Below, one piece after another: positions 15,429 through 24,815 of a DNA stretch of 64,000 nt. This stretch comes from Oscillospiraceae bacterium (GTDB taxonomy: Bacteria > Bacillota_A > Clostridia > Oscillospirales > WRJC01): positions 1 through 64,000 of the forward strand of contig WRJC01000018.1 of the NCBI GenBank assembly GCA_009782405.1, read 5' to 3'. How positions within the stretch are numbered: the stretch's first letter is position 1; the number at the start of each line of letters is the position of its first letter. Position numbers and translations under genes: made by a program. The notes under the pieces are model-generated. The model was not told the origin of the DNA and made no database searches. It was given only the letters and a program-made list of their open reading frames with translations.

Positions 15429-18317
15429 TTAATCTAAAATCAAAATGCTGCCGTCCATTGCCGACAATATTATCTCTATATATCCGTCGCCGTCGGCATC
15501 GGCGAGCGAGAGCGAACCTATGGTTTTGCCGACGCTGTGTTTCCACAGTTCCCCGAAAGAGCCGTCGGCTTTTATCCCGTAGCAATACAGCGCTCCGTCA
15601 TATGAATTGAACAAAACTTCGTCTTTTCCGTCGCCGTTTATATCCCCCGACACCACATATGAATACGCCGGCGTGTTCAATTCCGGTTGTTTGATCCGGC
15701 CTCCCGGATATGGCTCGAGCGTAACCGGATCATATACGCGAAGGCTGACATCGGATTGGTTTTCCGCCCCGCCGCATATTTCCGCGACCCATGTCCCGCC
15801 GTCGCCGTCGATATCGGCGAGCGCCTGCCACCTCGCCCCGTCGGTTTCGATTGTTTCCGCCGCTTTTATTATCTTCCCGTCGAGGCCTAAGCTTCCCCCG
15901 CCTAACCCCGCGTGTCCGGCGAAAAGTTTGTATTCCCCGCTGTTTTTGTCTTTGAACGGCATGGGGATAATCGCCGATACCCAAAAATTGGGGAATTGCT
16001 TCTGGTAATTTTTATTATATGACGTATACATCCCGGTCATGAAACGCTTGAACAAATACTCTCCGGTTTTGCCGTCTATACCCCATACCGCGTTGCCGTA
16101 GCCCCCGAACAGCTCATCGAACCCGTCGCCGTCTATGTCGCATGCGCTTATGCAGTACCCTCCCATGCCGCCAAGGGAAAGCCCGTCCGCCGGGACTTCT
16201 ATCTCGTCGTATTCATATATTATGCTGCCGTCTTTTCCCGAGAGTATATATGTTTTGCCCGTATGCTGAATAACCCTCTGAACCGTCACCGCGATGTCAA
16301 GCCCGCCATTTTCGCTCATTTTCACAAAGTTGAAAAACGCGATGTTGCCGTTGAAGGTCTCCACGGGGCCGGCGTAAATATCCTTGAATTCATGCGACCA
16401 TATCAATTTGCCGTCATGGCCGCATAGCTGTATCGCCGCGCCGGTTTCGCCTTCGCCCGCCAAGAGAATTTCCTTGAACCCGTCGCCGTTCGCATCGGCG
16501 GCGCATGCCCCGTAATCGTCCGTGTAATATTGGTTTGTCATTCCGCGCCCTTCAACGCGCCACAATTCGTCAAAACCCGATTCGGTTTTTTTCCAGCAGA
16601 CCAGCTGCCCGATGTCGTTCGCGGCGATTATCTCCAAAAATCCGTCGTTATCTATGTCGGCGGCTATCGGGGCCGAAAAATGGTAGCTGTCCGCTTTGTA
16701 CCGCCCGAGATTTTCCGGTTCCATGCCGGTTATTTTCACCTCGAATCCCCCGTCGCCCATCGAGCGCAGCTTCAGCAGAAGCGCGCCGTATTTGTCCGCC
16801 CGCGCTATATCCCCCTTTATTCCGGCCGGAATGGCGATTTCAAGTGAGGCAGCTTCTATTTTCCCGTTTTTTGTTTTGTATGCGGTTATAGCCGTGCTTC
16901 CGTCGTCGTTATATGTTTTCGCGAAAAATTCAAGCATTCCGTCGCCGTCTATATCCGCCAGCAAAACTTTCTCGTCGGTTAGCATGGCAAGCCCTTCGCC
17001 CTCCGGGGCGGTGCCGCCGTGCACGGCTACATTGTCGGGATTGGCGTATATTCTGGGCTTTATGTAGCTCGCCTCTTTTATCGAAAATATCTCCGAGGGC
17101 ATATTTTCCCTGATTTCATATACTTTCAGCGTTCCTTTTTGCGGTATCGCCTGTCCCGTAGTTTCGATGCAGAAAATCTCGTGCTTCCCGTCGCCGTCCG
17201 CATCGGCGATGTTGTATGCGTAAGCTCCCGGAATGTCGTATTTCTTTTCCCCGCTCGCCGCTTCGTAAATCGCGGAGTGCCATTTTCCGTCGCCTTCATC
17301 GTTGAACACGTTTACGAGAACTTCGTATTTTCCGTCCCCGTCAAAATCCCCGACCGAATTTGTGAGCGCCTTTGACACTTTGAACGCACGCTCGATTTTA
17401 TCGTCGAATATGTGCGTCCAGCCGAAGCTCAAATCCTTCCCGTCGAAATTTATCATGTCCACATGATAGGGAAAACACCCTATGATGACAATTTCCCCGT
17501 ACCCGTCGCCGTCGATATCCGCCGCGCATACATAGCCGCGTTTTCTGAGCTGGTGCCAGCCTTTTGCACTCTGCGGCAAAAACGAAACCTGATTGCCGTA
17601 TGCATCCATCACTGCCGCTCCCTGCCATCCCACCACGATTATGTCCTTGTTCCCATTGCCTGTCATGTCATACACGCAAAGCTGAGGGCGCTCTATGTAT
17701 TCGGGCAGGGGCTCCTCCCAGAGCAGCTCCCCCCTGCCGGTTTTTCCGTATTCGTACATGCGCACAAGATTCGACGAAAAATCCTGCCTTGTGTTAAAAG
17801 GCGTCTCGGTCACTTCGACCAGATAATATTTTTCGGAACTTTTATACATTTGCGCGTATTTTACAGTCTGGCTCTGGGTCACAGTCACAAATTCCCCGTC
17901 GATTTCAATGCGCTGGAAATTTAAGAGCCCCCAACTTTCGTCTATATCGCCGGGCGCGGCAAAAACCGCTTCGTTTGTTTTGTATGATATGATATTTTCG
18001 CCGGCAAAACCCGAAAGCGAAATATATGCGTCATACATGCCCATGTCGATATATGCGGCCTCTCGCGGCTCGGAGATTATATTCCCGATGCCGTCCGTAT
18101 GCCCGCTGTAGTTTCTGTTGCCGCGGAATATGGGCCATTCAAGGTCCGGTATTTTCCCCTCTTTCATAAGCGCTGTCCGCCTCCCGTTTGATTCGAGTTC
18201 TTCATTATTTGCCATAGTTGTTTCCGGCGGTTTGTCGGAAATATCGTCATCGGTGCAAGAGCAAAAAACGGCGCAGATAAACAAAATCGCGAGTATCAAT
18301 GCCAAAATTTTTTTCAT
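15429..18317 (-). CDS. Large FG-GAP/VCBS-repeat lipoprotein
   Basis: This 962-residue protein is probably anchored to the outer face of the membrane. Residues 1-20 form a signal peptide with lipobox ending FCSC, giving a lipidated Cys21, and an acidic linker follows. The rest is a long series of beta-propeller-type repeats, each with a calcium-loop-like motif: DMTGNGNKDI, DIDGDGYGEI, DFDGDGKYEV, DADGDGKHEI, DIDGDGMLEF, DIDNDGFLEI, DANGDGFKEI, DIDGDGFDEL, DIDGDGGTWV, DINGDGKDEV and DADGDGYIEI. I count about eleven, so there may be one or two propellers. No catalytic domain was recognised; a polysaccharide-binding or lyase-like role is possible. It starts 27 bases after the URO-D-like gene in the same direction. 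Confidence 0.85.
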   Translation of the reverse strand: MKKILALILAILFICAVFCSCTDDDISDKPPETTMANNEELESNGRRTALMKEGKIPDLEWPIFRGNRNYSGHTDGIGNIISEPREAAYIDMGMYDAYISLSGFAGENIISYKTNEAVFAAPGDIDESWGLLNFQRIEIDGEFVTVTQSQTVKYAQMYKSSEKYYLVEVTETPFNTRQDFSSNLVRMYEYGKTGRGELLWEEPLPEYIERPQLCVYDMTGNGNKDIIVVGWQGAAVMDAYGNQVSFLPQSAKGWHQLRKRGYVCAADIDGDGYGEIVIIGCFPYHVDMINFDGKDLSFGWTHIFDDKIERAFKVSKALTNSVGDFDGDGKYEVLVNVFNDEGDGKWHSAIYEAASGEKKYDIPGAYAYNIADADGDGKHEIFCIETTGQAIPQKGTLKVYEIRENMPSEIFSIKEASYIKPRIYANPDNVAVHGGTAPEGEGLAMLTDEKVLLADIDGDGMLEFFAKTYNDDGSTAITAYKTKNGKIEAASLEIAIPAGIKGDIARADKYGALLLKLRSMGDGGFEVKITGMEPENLGRYKADSYHFSAPIAADIDNDGFLEIIAANDIGQLVCWKKTESGFDELWRVEGRGMTNQYYTDDYGACAADANGDGFKEILLAGEGETGAAIQLCGHDGKLIWSHEFKDIYAGPVETFNGNIAFFNFVKMSENGGLDIAVTVQRVIQHTGKTYILSGKDGSIIYEYDEIEVPADGLSLGGMGGYCISACDIDGDGFDELFGGYGNAVWGIDGKTGEYLFKRFMTGMYTSYNKNYQKQFPNFWVSAIIPMPFKDKNSGEYKLFAGHAGLGGGSLGLDGKIIKAAETIETDGARWQALADIDGDGGTWVAEICGGAENQSDVSLRVYDPVTLEPYPGGRIKQPELNTPAYSYVVSGDINGDGKDEVLFNSYDGALYCYGIKADGSFGELWKHSVGKTIGSLSLADADGDGYIEIILSAMDGSILILD

Positions 18318-18344
18318 TTTTGTCGTTTCCCCCGTTTCACATCG

Positions 18345-19595
18345 TCACCCTCGGCCACAAACCTCGGCGGCGATTTTCGCCCATTCCCATAGTCTTTCGG
18401 GCTTTTTTCCGAGCGTGGTTATATCTTTGAGTATGAATTCGCATGGGTTGCCGTATTTGTGCGCCGCACGGCATGCGTCCCGCAGATCTTTTTTTACCGC
18501 TTTTGCGTCCCATGCCATATCGTTTGCCAAAAACATCGGGTTCGGTTTTCTTGAAAAAACATAATCGCCGTTCATAGCTTCCGCCCCTGCCTCCATGTTT
18601 GCCCACGGGCTCATCGATATTTTTCTGACGTTGGGAATTTGACGGATTATGTGAATTTTTTTATCCAAAGGTTCACAGCAGCCGTAATATCCCAACCCGA
18701 AACGCGAATAATAGTTTTTTTGATATTCTATTTCGAATTCGAGATGGATTTCGGGCGAAACCATGGAAAATATCTGCGCCATTCCCATAGTCCAGGCGTT
18801 TTTCGCCGAATACCTGAATTTTTCGAGTTCTTCCTCGGTTTCTCCCCCAAATCCCGGCAATTCGTCCGTAAACGTCCCGCTGTAATGTATACCCGGTTCG
18901 CCCACCCCTATCAGGCCGTGTTTTTCGTATTCTTCCACTGCGGCTCCCCAAGCGCAAAATGTCCTTTCCAAAACTTTGTGGACGAATTCGGGACGGTCGA
19001 TTATGTCCGCTATGCTGTTTTCGACCCCGTGCCACAGGGATATATTGTCCCATGGGGCAGCATAACCTTGAAATCCGCTTTGCCTGACTTTTAATATACC
19101 GTCAAGGAGTTCTTTTGTCTTTTCGAAATTTTCTTTGGATTTTTTTTCGTCAACCGTTAATTTTAGAAATTTTATGTTTTCTATATCTTCTTCTGTTTGC
19201 AATAAGTCTTCATTTGTCACCATGGCGTGCGTTTCATTTATTCGATTTGTTTTGTATTCCATTCCCTGTTGGGATATGACGTTTATGTGCTTTCCGATTC
19301 TCACCTCGGGGAATACGACTCTATCATCCTGCATGTGTTTCCATCTGTAAAGCCGGGTTTTGAAATCCCATTCAAAACTTCGGAGAAATCCGTCTTCGCA
19401 TTCGCATTCCAATTCGTCGCACATCAACTCCTCCCAGTAAAATTGGTCGATTACAAACATGGGACGCGCGATTTCAAGGGAGTTGAGAGCTTTCCATTCC
19501 TCAAAAGTCTTTTGCTGTATCGGCATGGCGGCTATTTCCGCGATTTGCTTGGCCAAAGCGCGCACTTTTTCTTTTTGTTTTTCATAACTTGACAT
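18345..19595 (-). CDS. URO-D-fold protein of the GCCE subgroup
   Basis: This 416-residue cytoplasmic protein resembles the uroporphyrinogen decarboxylase/corrinoid methyltransferase superfamily rather than true HemE. The N-terminal third (residues 1-110) is helical and variable; the rest gives the barrel. Family-like segments are GYAAPWDNISLWHG, then GFGGETEEELEKFRYSAKNAWTM, and the motif YYGCCEPLDKKIHIIRQIPN, in which the Cys pair could bind a metal. C-terminal ISMSPWANMEAGAEAM and VFSRKPNP resemble the methyltransferase-like subgroup. It is not next to heme genes, and it forms an operon with the FG-GAP lipoprotein, so a role in heme synthesis is unlikely. Substrate is unknown; methyl transfer is an inference from fold. 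Confidence 0.72.
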   Translation of the reverse strand: MSSYEKQKEKVRALAKQIAEIAAMPIQQKTFEEWKALNSLEIARPMFVIDQFYWEELMCDELECECEDGFLRSFEWDFKTRLYRWKHMQDDRVVFPEVRIGKHINVISQQGMEYKTNRINETHAMVTNEDLLQTEEDIENIKFLKLTVDEKKSKENFEKTKELLDGILKVRQSGFQGYAAPWDNISLWHGVENSIADIIDRPEFVHKVLERTFCAWGAAVEEYEKHGLIGVGEPGIHYSGTFTDELPGFGGETEEELEKFRYSAKNAWTMGMAQIFSMVSPEIHLEFEIEYQKNYYSRFGLGYYGCCEPLDKKIHIIRQIPNVRKISMSPWANMEAGAEAMNGDYVFSRKPNPMFLANDMAWDAKAVKKDLRDACRAAHKYGNPCEFILKDITTLGKKPERLWEWAKIAAEVCGRG

Positions 19596-19658
19596 AAATA
19601 AAATATCCTCAACGTAATAATGATAAAAAATTACATCACATTAAATTCACACAAATAA

Positions 19659-20108
19659 TCAGAGCTTCATGACAAACGCGGATTTTTCCGTATTCGTGAA
19701 ACCGGAATTCAGATAGAACCTGATGGTAGAATCATTTTTTGATCCGCTTATGAAAACCGCCCTGTAGCAGTTGTTTTCCTTCGCTATTTCCACCGCTTTT
19801 TCAATCAAAAGCCCCGCGTATCCCTTGTTCCTGTAATCGGGCAGCGTCACCATGTTCTCAATCAAGGCGTGGGGCCGCATTTTCCTCGTGAGGTTCTTTA
19901 TTATCACGAGGGTGACGGAAGAAACGATTTTCCCCAATTCTTCGCCTATCAATATATGGTAGTTAGGGTCGCCGAGTATGTTTTCCCACAACTGCATGGT
20001 TTCGGACGTTATCGGCATGATTTCGTCGTCGTGCAAATTCAAATACAATTCCTGCAGGGCGGGAAGGTCGTTTTTGTTCACCATCCTCACATCAAATCCA
20101 AGCAACAT
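19659..20108 (-). CDS. GNAT family N-acetyltransferase
   Basis: This 149-residue protein is a single-domain GNAT. The N-terminal FDVRMVNKNDLPALQELYLNL is the usual alpha-1 region, the acetyl-CoA site is PDYRNKGYAGLLIEKAVEIA (the R/Q-x-x-G-x-G/A signature as RNKGYAG), and the C-terminus FYLNSGFTNTEKSAFVMKL is the beta6-beta7 end. I chose ATG at 20108 because the in-frame extension to 20237 runs into the AAA-like gene and has no GNAT similarity; the ribosome site is weak. It lies 34 bases behind that gene on the same strand. Substrate unknown. Confidence 0.82.
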   Translation of the reverse strand: MLLGFDVRMVNKNDLPALQELYLNLHDDEIMPITSETMQLWENILGDPNYHILIGEELGKIVSSVTLVIIKNLTRKMRPHALIENMVTLPDYRNKGYAGLLIEKAVEIAKENNCYRAVFISGSKNDSTIRFYLNSGFTNTEKSAFVMKL

Positions 20109-20142
20109 TATATAAATCCGTACCCCCAATATTAATTCGATT

Positions 20143-21765
20143 TCATTTATGCAAAACAGTCTTGACCATGCAAAATTTTTTATGACAAGCCATTCCGATT
20201 TTGTAAATGGGCATGCCTCTTTTTTGAACAGGGTCATAATATTTTTTGTCGTCTATTTGTTTTAGCGCCGCTTGCACGTCTTTTTCCAGGCTTTTTGGAG
20301 ATTTCGATTTTTTGAACTCGATGATTGCGTCAAATTTCGGCGCTTCGATGAGTATGTCATAGCGTCCAAATCCCGCTTCGAGGTTGGATGTGCATTTATA
20401 CCCCAAAAGCAGCACCATGCCGAAAACGAAAACGTGATATGTTTTTTCCAATTCATCGGAATCCGAATCGAAATAAGACAATTTCATCGAAATGAAATTA
20501 GTGAGTTTGCGGTCGAATTCCCCGGTGTTTTCAATATTTTCGAATATTTCGAAAAATTCGCCATGCGGCCTCATTCGCAATCCCAATCCGGATAATATTT
20601 GATTTTTCCATGTGTATTGCGCTTCCATGTTCGGAATGAAAATTTTGTATAACCTGTCGTAGGAATCGGTATTTTCCAATGGTGTATATGTCAAATATCC
20701 GGCCTGCACAGCCAACGAATAATAATGCGCATCATCGACATTGCGCAATAACCGCGACAAATCCAGTTTGGGTTCCAAATATGTCTCGTGCGCATATCCG
20801 GGTTTTGATAACATATGCGACAAATGATCGGCGCGTGACGGAGCGATCAAATCCGTAAGTATGTTCATGTTCCCCGTATTGGACCAGTATGTATCCAATT
20901 TGCAGCCGTTTCGAAGATATGACATCACAGAGTAGATGTTGTACAGCAAACTTTCGCCCACGCGGACGTTGTTGTACCAGTTTCGCAATTCGGGCAATTT
21001 TTCGGTCGGGACAAGTTCGATCAATTCCTGCTCGGTCAGGGAAAAATCACCGTCGTATATGCTGCTTCGGAACACATCGTATACTTCCAGATTATTGAGG
21101 TTGCTGAACATGCTTTCTTTGGCTATTCGGGCAACTCCGGTCAATATCGCTTTTCCGATCGCCGGATTGTCTTTTAAGGCAACCCCGAATATTCCCGTTA
21201 TCCATTTTTTGAATTCCGGCAGATCCGGCGAATTTATATTGTCCATTATCGGTTTGTCGTATTCGTCGATTATTACATATGGCTTCGCCCCGTACACAGA
21301 ATAAAGATTTTTTGTTAAATCCGATAGCGCCTTGACGGCGTAATTTTTATTGTCGTTGAAATAATCGAGCAATTCCGGGCTAATTTGTTCTTCTTTTAAA
21401 TAACTATAAGCAATTTGCCTGAGATTCGTTTTAAAACACCACTTGTAATCGTCGATATATAATTCTTTGAAATTCAAATAAATGACCGGGTATTTGTTTA
21501 TTTGCCCAAATACCGGGCTGGTTTCTATGTACAGCCCGGAAAACAAACTCGCCGTTTTTTGCCCGCAATCCAAAAATGCCGCCAATGTGTTGATATTGAG
21601 CGATTTGCCCATCCTGCGCGGCCTCGTGAACAACAATACATTGCTAAAATCTTGCAGAACATGCTCGATAAACGCGGTTTTATCAACATATAAGTTATTG
21701 TTTCCGATAAAATCCGCAAATTGGCTCGAAGATATATTTATGCGGTTCTTATCGCCGACATACAT
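20143..21765 (-). CDS. AAA_ATPase-like/PD-(D/E)XK nuclease superfamily protein
   Basis: This 540-residue protein has the architecture common in anaerobic gut bacteria: an AAA_ATPase-like N-terminal domain and a C-terminal PD-(D/E)XK nuclease-like domain. The start YVDKTAFIEHVLQ and FTRPRRMGKSLNINTLAAF carry the degenerate P-loop, and YVIIDEYDKPI is the Walker B-like block. GVARIAKESMFSNLNNL and FGFAA-type segments follow. The nuclease-like core is GFGRYDILIEAP...DAIIEFKKSK, with the D and E-x-K residues in place. The family is often multi-copy and poorly characterised; mobile or defence roles have been suggested but not shown. It has its own promoter at 21792 and a strong GGAGG site. Confidence 0.85.
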   Translation of the reverse strand: MYVGDKNRINISSSQFADFIGNNNLYVDKTAFIEHVLQDFSNVLLFTRPRRMGKSLNINTLAAFLDCGQKTASLFSGLYIETSPVFGQINKYPVIYLNFKELYIDDYKWCFKTNLRQIAYSYLKEEQISPELLDYFNDNKNYAVKALSDLTKNLYSVYGAKPYVIIDEYDKPIMDNINSPDLPEFKKWITGIFGVALKDNPAIGKAILTGVARIAKESMFSNLNNLEVYDVFRSSIYDGDFSLTEQELIELVPTEKLPELRNWYNNVRVGESLLYNIYSVMSYLRNGCKLDTYWSNTGNMNILTDLIAPSRADHLSHMLSKPGYAHETYLEPKLDLSRLLRNVDDAHYYSLAVQAGYLTYTPLENTDSYDRLYKIFIPNMEAQYTWKNQILSGLGLRMRPHGEFFEIFENIENTGEFDRKLTNFISMKLSYFDSDSDELEKTYHVFVFGMVLLLGYKCTSNLEAGFGRYDILIEAPKFDAIIEFKKSKSPKSLEKDVQAALKQIDDKKYYDPVQKRGMPIYKIGMACHKKFCMVKTVLHK

Positions 21766-21791
21766 AAACTCCCACCTCCTATCGCATCTTT

Positions 21792-21820
21792 ATCATAACA
21801 TATTTTTTTGATTTATGCAA
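21792..21820 (-). promoter_or_regulatory. Sigma-A promoter of the AAA/PD-(D/E)XK gene
   Basis: On the minus strand, TTGCAT (21820-21815), a 17-base spacer and TATGAT (21797-21792), with an extended TG before the -10. It lies 27 bases before the start codon. Confidence 0.72.
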
Positions 21821-21874
21821 GCGTATTTTCAAAATTTAAAGGCGAATCCATGTGCAAGTCGCGGTTAGTTCGCT

Positions 21875-23368
21875 CTATTCTATATTTAGAATTATATCGA
21901 CGGTTTTTTCAATCGCTTTCGTGACTTTATCCGTGTTTTTGTCTATGACCGATGCGAACTGCGCGCTGTTGGACGTCAATGCGCCGCTTATGGTGCCGTA
22001 CATTCCCCAGCCGAACATTTCGTCCAGCGATATGATTTTGTTGGACAAAATTATGTCGAGCATTTCGGACGATTCTTCGTCGCGCACAAATTTGCCGTTC
22101 AATGATTTGTCGTAATATGCCGGACGCACCGTATAATATGATTCGGCGTTCAAGATTTCGAGAATTTGGCCTGTTTGCTCGAAATGTCGGTTGGTAATTG
22201 GCACAAATATGTGGTTCATGCACCAACTGTCCCCGAAACAATAATAATTTTCCTGCGATTCGTCGTATTTCGGAAAAGGCAATATGCCGAAATCCGTATC
22301 CGACGCCCTCATGCGTTCGACAAGCTGCAGAACCTCGCCGAAAAATAGGCCCCTATTGTCTTCGAATGTCCTCTGCAAACCCCTCCATGTATCAGCAAAA
22401 GCGGAATCATACAAAACCAAATTCTGAGCGTGCACAATATCATATATTTTTTCAAAAACTTGCAAAGACCTTTCGCTTCCGATTGTCAAAACCGGAAAAT
22501 CTTCCGCGTTTTTTGACGTTAGGGATTCTCCCGCGCCGAACGCCAACCCTATGACCCCTCCGTTTTGTATCACAAGCCCATATCGGTCTTCTGCGCCAAA
22601 CACGCCATCGCCGTTCAAGTCAAGGGGAACGTCTTTACTCATTTCATAAAATTTATCGAGCGTCCATTTATTTTCCTTGACAAGCGCGTAAAGATTTTCA
22701 AGCATATGTTCCTGCGCTATTTTTTTATTGAACATGATTATCCGCAGAGCGTTGTTCGCCGTCACGATCAAATCCCCGAAAGCCCCGAATTGCTTGCCTC
22801 CGATTGAAAGGAGTTCCATGATTCCCTTATCCCACCACGGCTTTTCAAAGTCGAGATAAGGCATGGTTTTCAAATCGACAAAACTGCCCGAAGTAATCAG
22901 CGAAGGCGCTTGGTTTTGGCGTATGATCACAGCGTCGTAGGCATCCTCTCCGGACATGACGATTTTTTTGACGAAAGAAGCGCTCATTTCGTCCATTGAA
23001 TAGGGAAAACCGGTTATTTCAAAATTATAGTTTTCCGTGACGTAGGCGTTTCGCCTATATGCCGCATCGTTGATCGCTTCGCCCATTTCCTCTTCGGCTT
23101 CAATTCCGTCGACGCCCCATTCGGTTTCATCGTATTTGGCGTTGTAAATAAGCCGGAAATTATACCCTTCAAGATTGAGGTTTTCCGGAACTTCGGGCAG
23201 CATTTTGCTTTTTGTTTCCGTTTCAGGCAGCATTTCCTGCGGGTCGCCGTCTGCTTGCCCGGAATTTATATTTTCCGGCTGGACATTTCCGGAATCTTTC
23301 GCGCAGGCAACCATCGAAAACAAAAACAAAACAACAATGGCAAGCGATAAAATTTTGATTTTTTTCAT
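21875..23368 (-). CDS. Solute-binding-like lipoprotein, paralog 1
   Basis: This 497-residue lipoprotein has a signal peptide ending at Cys22 (lipobox MVAC) and an acidic linker before a periplasmic-binding-protein-like domain. It shares a clear set of landmarks with the products at 26397, 29005 and 58165: a VNDA-like N-terminal segment (GEAINDAAYRRN), PWWDKG, KWTLDKFYEM, a calcium-loop-like DLNGDGVFGAEDRYG, TDFGILPFPKYDE, and RDEESSEMLDIILSNKI. These resemble extracellular solute-binding proteins of ABC importers. No permease or ATPase gene is next to it. The ATG at 23368 follows GAGGG; the frame opens 54 bases earlier without ribosome site. A consensus promoter at 23394 drives it. Confidence 0.8.
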   Translation of the reverse strand: MKKIKILSLAIVVLFLFSMVACAKDSGNVQPENINSGQADGDPQEMLPETETKSKMLPEVPENLNLEGYNFRLIYNAKYDETEWGVDGIEAEEEMGEAINDAAYRRNAYVTENYNFEITGFPYSMDEMSASFVKKIVMSGEDAYDAVIIRQNQAPSLITSGSFVDLKTMPYLDFEKPWWDKGIMELLSIGGKQFGAFGDLIVTANNALRIIMFNKKIAQEHMLENLYALVKENKWTLDKFYEMSKDVPLDLNGDGVFGAEDRYGLVIQNGGVIGLAFGAGESLTSKNAEDFPVLTIGSERSLQVFEKIYDIVHAQNLVLYDSAFADTWRGLQRTFEDNRGLFFGEVLQLVERMRASDTDFGILPFPKYDESQENYYCFGDSWCMNHIFVPITNRHFEQTGQILEILNAESYYTVRPAYYDKSLNGKFVRDEESSEMLDIILSNKIISLDEMFGWGMYGTISGALTSNSAQFASVIDKNTDKVTKAIEKTVDIILNIE

Positions 23369-23393
23369 GATATTTCCCTCTTTTTTATATATG

Positions 23394-23422
23394 ATTATAT
23401 TACAAACAAACAGGATTGTCAA
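23394..23422 (-). promoter_or_regulatory. Consensus sigma-A promoter of solute-binding paralog 1
   Basis: On the minus strand, TTGACA (23422-23417), exactly 17 bases, then TATAAT (23399-23394): both hexamers are perfect, so strong expression is expected. Confidence 0.88.
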
Positions 23423-23502
23423 GAATTTTATATATATTCAAAAAAAATCCAAGCCATATTTTGATATATTTTTAACGAATTATAAATTTTGCGGATATTA
23501 TA

Positions 23503-23531
23503 TTGATATTTTTTTTAATATATGGTAATAT
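23503..23531 (+). promoter_or_regulatory. Sigma-A promoter of pgk
   Basis: TTGATA (23503-23508), a 17-base spacer and TAATAT (23526-23531), 40 bases before the pgk start codon. The divergent solute-binding gene has its own promoter some 80 bases away. Confidence 0.7.
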
Positions 23532-23571
23532 ATCTGTAAACACAAAAATATTATCCAAAGGAGTTAAAAAA

Positions 23572-24762
23572 ATGCAGGCATTCAATAAAAAAACAATTGA
23601 GGACATCGACCCGAAAGGCAAAAAAGCGCTTGTTCGCTGCGATTTCAACGTGCCAATGACAGACGGAAAAATCGACGACGACAAGAGGATCGTGGAATCC
23701 CTTCCCACGATAAAATATCTCGCAGGCAAAGGGGCGAAATTGATTCTGTGCTCCCATTTCGGGAGGCCCAAAGGCGAATTCAACATGAAATATTCTTTGG
23801 GGCCCGTGGCAAAAAAACTTTCCGAATTGCTTGGCCGCGAAGTCGCAATGGCAAAAGACGTGATCGGTGAGGATGCGAAATCAAAAGCAGCCGCGCTTTC
23901 CGAAGGGGATATAATGCTTCTCGAAAATGTCAGGTTTCACGCCGAAGAAGAAAAAAACGACCCGGAATTTTCAAAAGCATTGGCTTCTTTGGCCGAAATT
24001 TACGTAAACGACGCATTCGGTACCGCGCACAGGGCGCACAGCTCGACTGCCGGGGTTTCTGCTTATCTTCCGGCTGTAGCGGGGTATCTCATAAACAAGG
24101 AAATATCGGTTATGGGCGGAGCTCTGGAAAATCCGGAAAGGCCGTTTGTGGCCATTTTGGGAGGCGCCAAGGTTTCGGACAAAATCGGGGTCATAACCAA
24201 TCTGATGGATAAAGTCGATGCGATTTTGATAGGGGGCGCGATGGCTTACACTTTCATGAAATCGATCGGCGGAAAAATCGGGATATCGCTTTGCGAGGAC
24301 GACAAACTCGATCTTGCGAGGGAACTGCTGGAAAAAGCCTATACCAAAAAAATAAAAATATATTTGCCCGTAGACCATGTGGCAGCGGACGGTTTTTCAA
24401 ATAGCGCCCACTCGATCATATGCGAATGGGCGAATGTGCCGCACGGCTGGGAAGGTCTTGACATCGGGCCAAAAACGATAAATTTGTATTCGGATATAAT
24501 AAAAGGCGCAAAGACCGTGGTATGGAACGGGCCAATGGGGGTTTTCGAATTCGATAATTTCGCCAATGGGACAAAAGAAGTGGCCAAGTCGGTGGCTGAA
24601 AGCGATTCGGTTTCAATAATCGGCGGCGGAGATTCCGCGGCGGCGCTCGAAAAACTCGGTTATGCGGATAAAGTGACCCATATATCCACCGGAGGCGGGG
24701 CCGCGCTCGAATTTTTGGAAGGGCTTGAACTTCCGGGCATAGCTTGCCTGCAGGACAAATGA
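23572..24762 (+). CDS. pgk: Phosphoglycerate kinase
   Basis: This 396-residue glycolytic enzyme transfers phosphate between 1,3-bisphosphoglycerate and ADP. The N-terminal [12 protein letters not shown] is the family signature and [32 protein letters not shown] and [17 protein letters not shown] follow; the C-terminal nucleotide site is [10 protein letters not shown] and [13 protein letters not shown]. The ATG at 23572 follows AAGGAG by eight bases; the upstream in-frame opening at 23503 lies inside the promoter. It is followed by a metal ABC transporter 53 bases downstream. It is not clustered with gap or tpiA here. Confidence 0.96.
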   Translation: MQAFNKKTIEDIDPKGKKALVRCDFNVPMTDGKIDDDKRIVESLPTIKYLAGKGAKLILCSHFGRPKGEFNMKYSLGPVAKKLSELLGREVAMAKDVIGEDAKSKAAALSEGDIMLLENVRFHAEEEKNDPEFSKALASLAEIYVNDAFGTAHRAHSSTAGVSAYLPAVAGYLINKEISVMGGALENPERPFVAILGGAKVSDKIGVITNLMDKVDAILIGGAMAYTFMKSIGGKIGISLCEDDKLDLARELLEKAYTKKIKIYLPVDHVAADGFSNSAHSIICEWANVPHGWEGLDIGPKTINLYSDIIKGAKTVVWNGPMGVFEFDNFANGTKEVAKSVAESDSVSIIGGGDSAAALEKLGYADKVTHISTGGGAALEFLEGLELPGIACLQDK

Positions 24763-24815
24763 AATATAAATAATCTGCCGATAATTTGAAATGTGCCGGA
24801 AAAGGAGCAGAAAAA

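Noticed and set aside
17412..17924. Plus-strand open frame opposite the FG-GAP lipoprotein
   Set aside because: It mirrors the repeat-rich coding strand and has no ribosome site or recognisable domain.
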